Origin: Lachnospiraceae bacterium
GTDB lineage: Bacteria > Bacillota > Clostridia > Lachnospirales > Lachnospiraceae
Reading direction: 5' to 3'
DNA length: 14,086 nt
NCBI GenBank assembly: GCA_009774535.1
Contig: VSNY01000095.1
Coordinates: forward strand, 1 to 14,086
The notes beneath the pieces were generated by a model. It did no database searches and had not been told where the DNA came from. It saw nothing but the letters and a program-made list of their open reading frames with translations. This document shows, in pieces, positions 13,734 through 14,086 of the stretch; within the stretch, counting starts at the first letter, position 1, and each line of letters begins with the position of its first letter. The translations under genes were made by a program, and so were the position numbers.

Positions 13734-14086
13734 TCAATCAGAGGAATATATATACCGTTTGCTCATAGCACTTACAATTCCAAAATAGCAAATATAAAAA
13801 ACGGAAATAAACGCCCCATACGCACCAATTAATTTGAGCAGAATATGATTCAAAGAAGCTGGCAGTATTAAGTTCATTTTTCCGTTCAGTAACGGTATGC
13901 AGAATAAAATAATCAATAAAGCCATTATCATTGGAGAGAATAATCTAATTGCTATCTGCTGATTCACAAGTCTTACGATCTGCTTATTGCTTTTCCCCAT
14001 ACAGCGCATGATCTGATTGCTTTTTGAATTTTGCCTAATCTCTATAATCTGCTGCAAAGATAATATCGAAAAATAAATAACCAGAA
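13734..14086 (-). CDS. C-terminal part of a BceB/FtsX-like ABC transporter permease, cut by window edge
   Basis: The frame is open from the right edge to a TGA at 13734, about 117 codons. A hydrophobic segment at the very start (LVIYFSILSL), then a charged loop (SKSNQIMRCMGKSNKQIVRL), then two further spans (LFSPMIMALLIILFCIPLL and LIGAYGAFISVFYICYFGIV). This span-loop-span pattern, with the loop resembling the 'lrklGvsekqi' stretch, is the C-terminal end of FtsX-domain permeases such as BceB. Those work with an ATPase and a two-component system in export of, or sensing of, antimicrobial peptides. The next 137 bases on the same strand, to the sigma-factor remnant, hold no gene that I can support. 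Such transporters are frequent passengers of integrative elements, which agrees with the neighbouring remnant. Family call moderate, as only the end is visible. Confidence 0.65.
   Translation of the reverse strand, partial: LVIYFSILSLQQIIEIRQNSKSNQIMRCMGKSNKQIVRLVNQQIAIRLFSPMIMALLIILFCIPLLNGKMNLILPASLNHILLKLIGAYGAFISVFYICYFGIVSAMSKRYIYSSD

Overview
The window looks like chromosome from a spore-forming, anaerobic gut-type Clostridia (Lachnospiraceae-like). The evidence is a clear forespore sigma factor SigG, a DUF2200 gene, a VanG-type ligase/racemase pair of the kind common in that group, clear GGAGG ribosome binding sites and moderate overall GC. There are no rRNA or tRNA genes, no CRISPR array and no intact insertion sequence. 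Most genes lie on the minus strand; only sigG and a superoxide dismutase gene are on the plus strand.

Layout. 1-1362 (-): an FAD/NAD(P)H disulfide oxidoreductase of the CoA-disulfide reductase/NADH oxidase type, cut by the left edge. It is divergent from sigG (1578-2360, +), which has its own sporulation-type promoter and no sigE beside it. 2449-3154 (-): a C-terminal remnant of a PHP-domain phosphoesterase and an intact DUF2200 gene. 3173-5445 (-): a strikingly AT-rich two-gene operon of unknown function. Its first gene carries a DGLQR motif resembling the DGQHR/DUF262 (ParB/Srx-like) families. Its second ends in a domain with a HEPN-type RX4H motif. It reads like an acquired island and is the best candidate here for an undescribed defence or toxin-type system. 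5554-6741 (-): a membrane-anchored D-Ala-D-Ala carboxypeptidase behind a near-consensus sigma-A promoter. 6943-10086 (-): a 1047-residue protein with two zinc ribbons, a 7 x 13-residue tandem repeat, helical repeats and a possible PH-like domain. It lies behind a perfect-consensus promoter, with an intrinsic terminator inside its 5' leader.

10325-10984 (+): a Mn/Fe superoxide dismutase behind a sequence that matches the SigK promoter consensus. It converges on, and overlaps by 6 bases, the end of an alanine/serine racemase (10979-12124, -). That racemase is translationally coupled to a D-Ala-D-Ser (VanG-type) ligase (12121-13167, -). The pair has a strong promoter about 240 bases upstream and a 4 x 9-bp tandem repeat over the predicted start of transcription. 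Together they would supply D-Ser (or D-Ala) and join it to D-Ala for peptidoglycan precursors. No vanXY, vanR or vanS gene is visible. 13450-14086 (-): what looks like the worn end of an integrative element, namely the N-terminus of an element-type sigma factor and the C-terminus of a BceB/FtsX-like permease that runs off the right edge.

Family assignments come from reading the translations and recalling family motifs. No database search was run.
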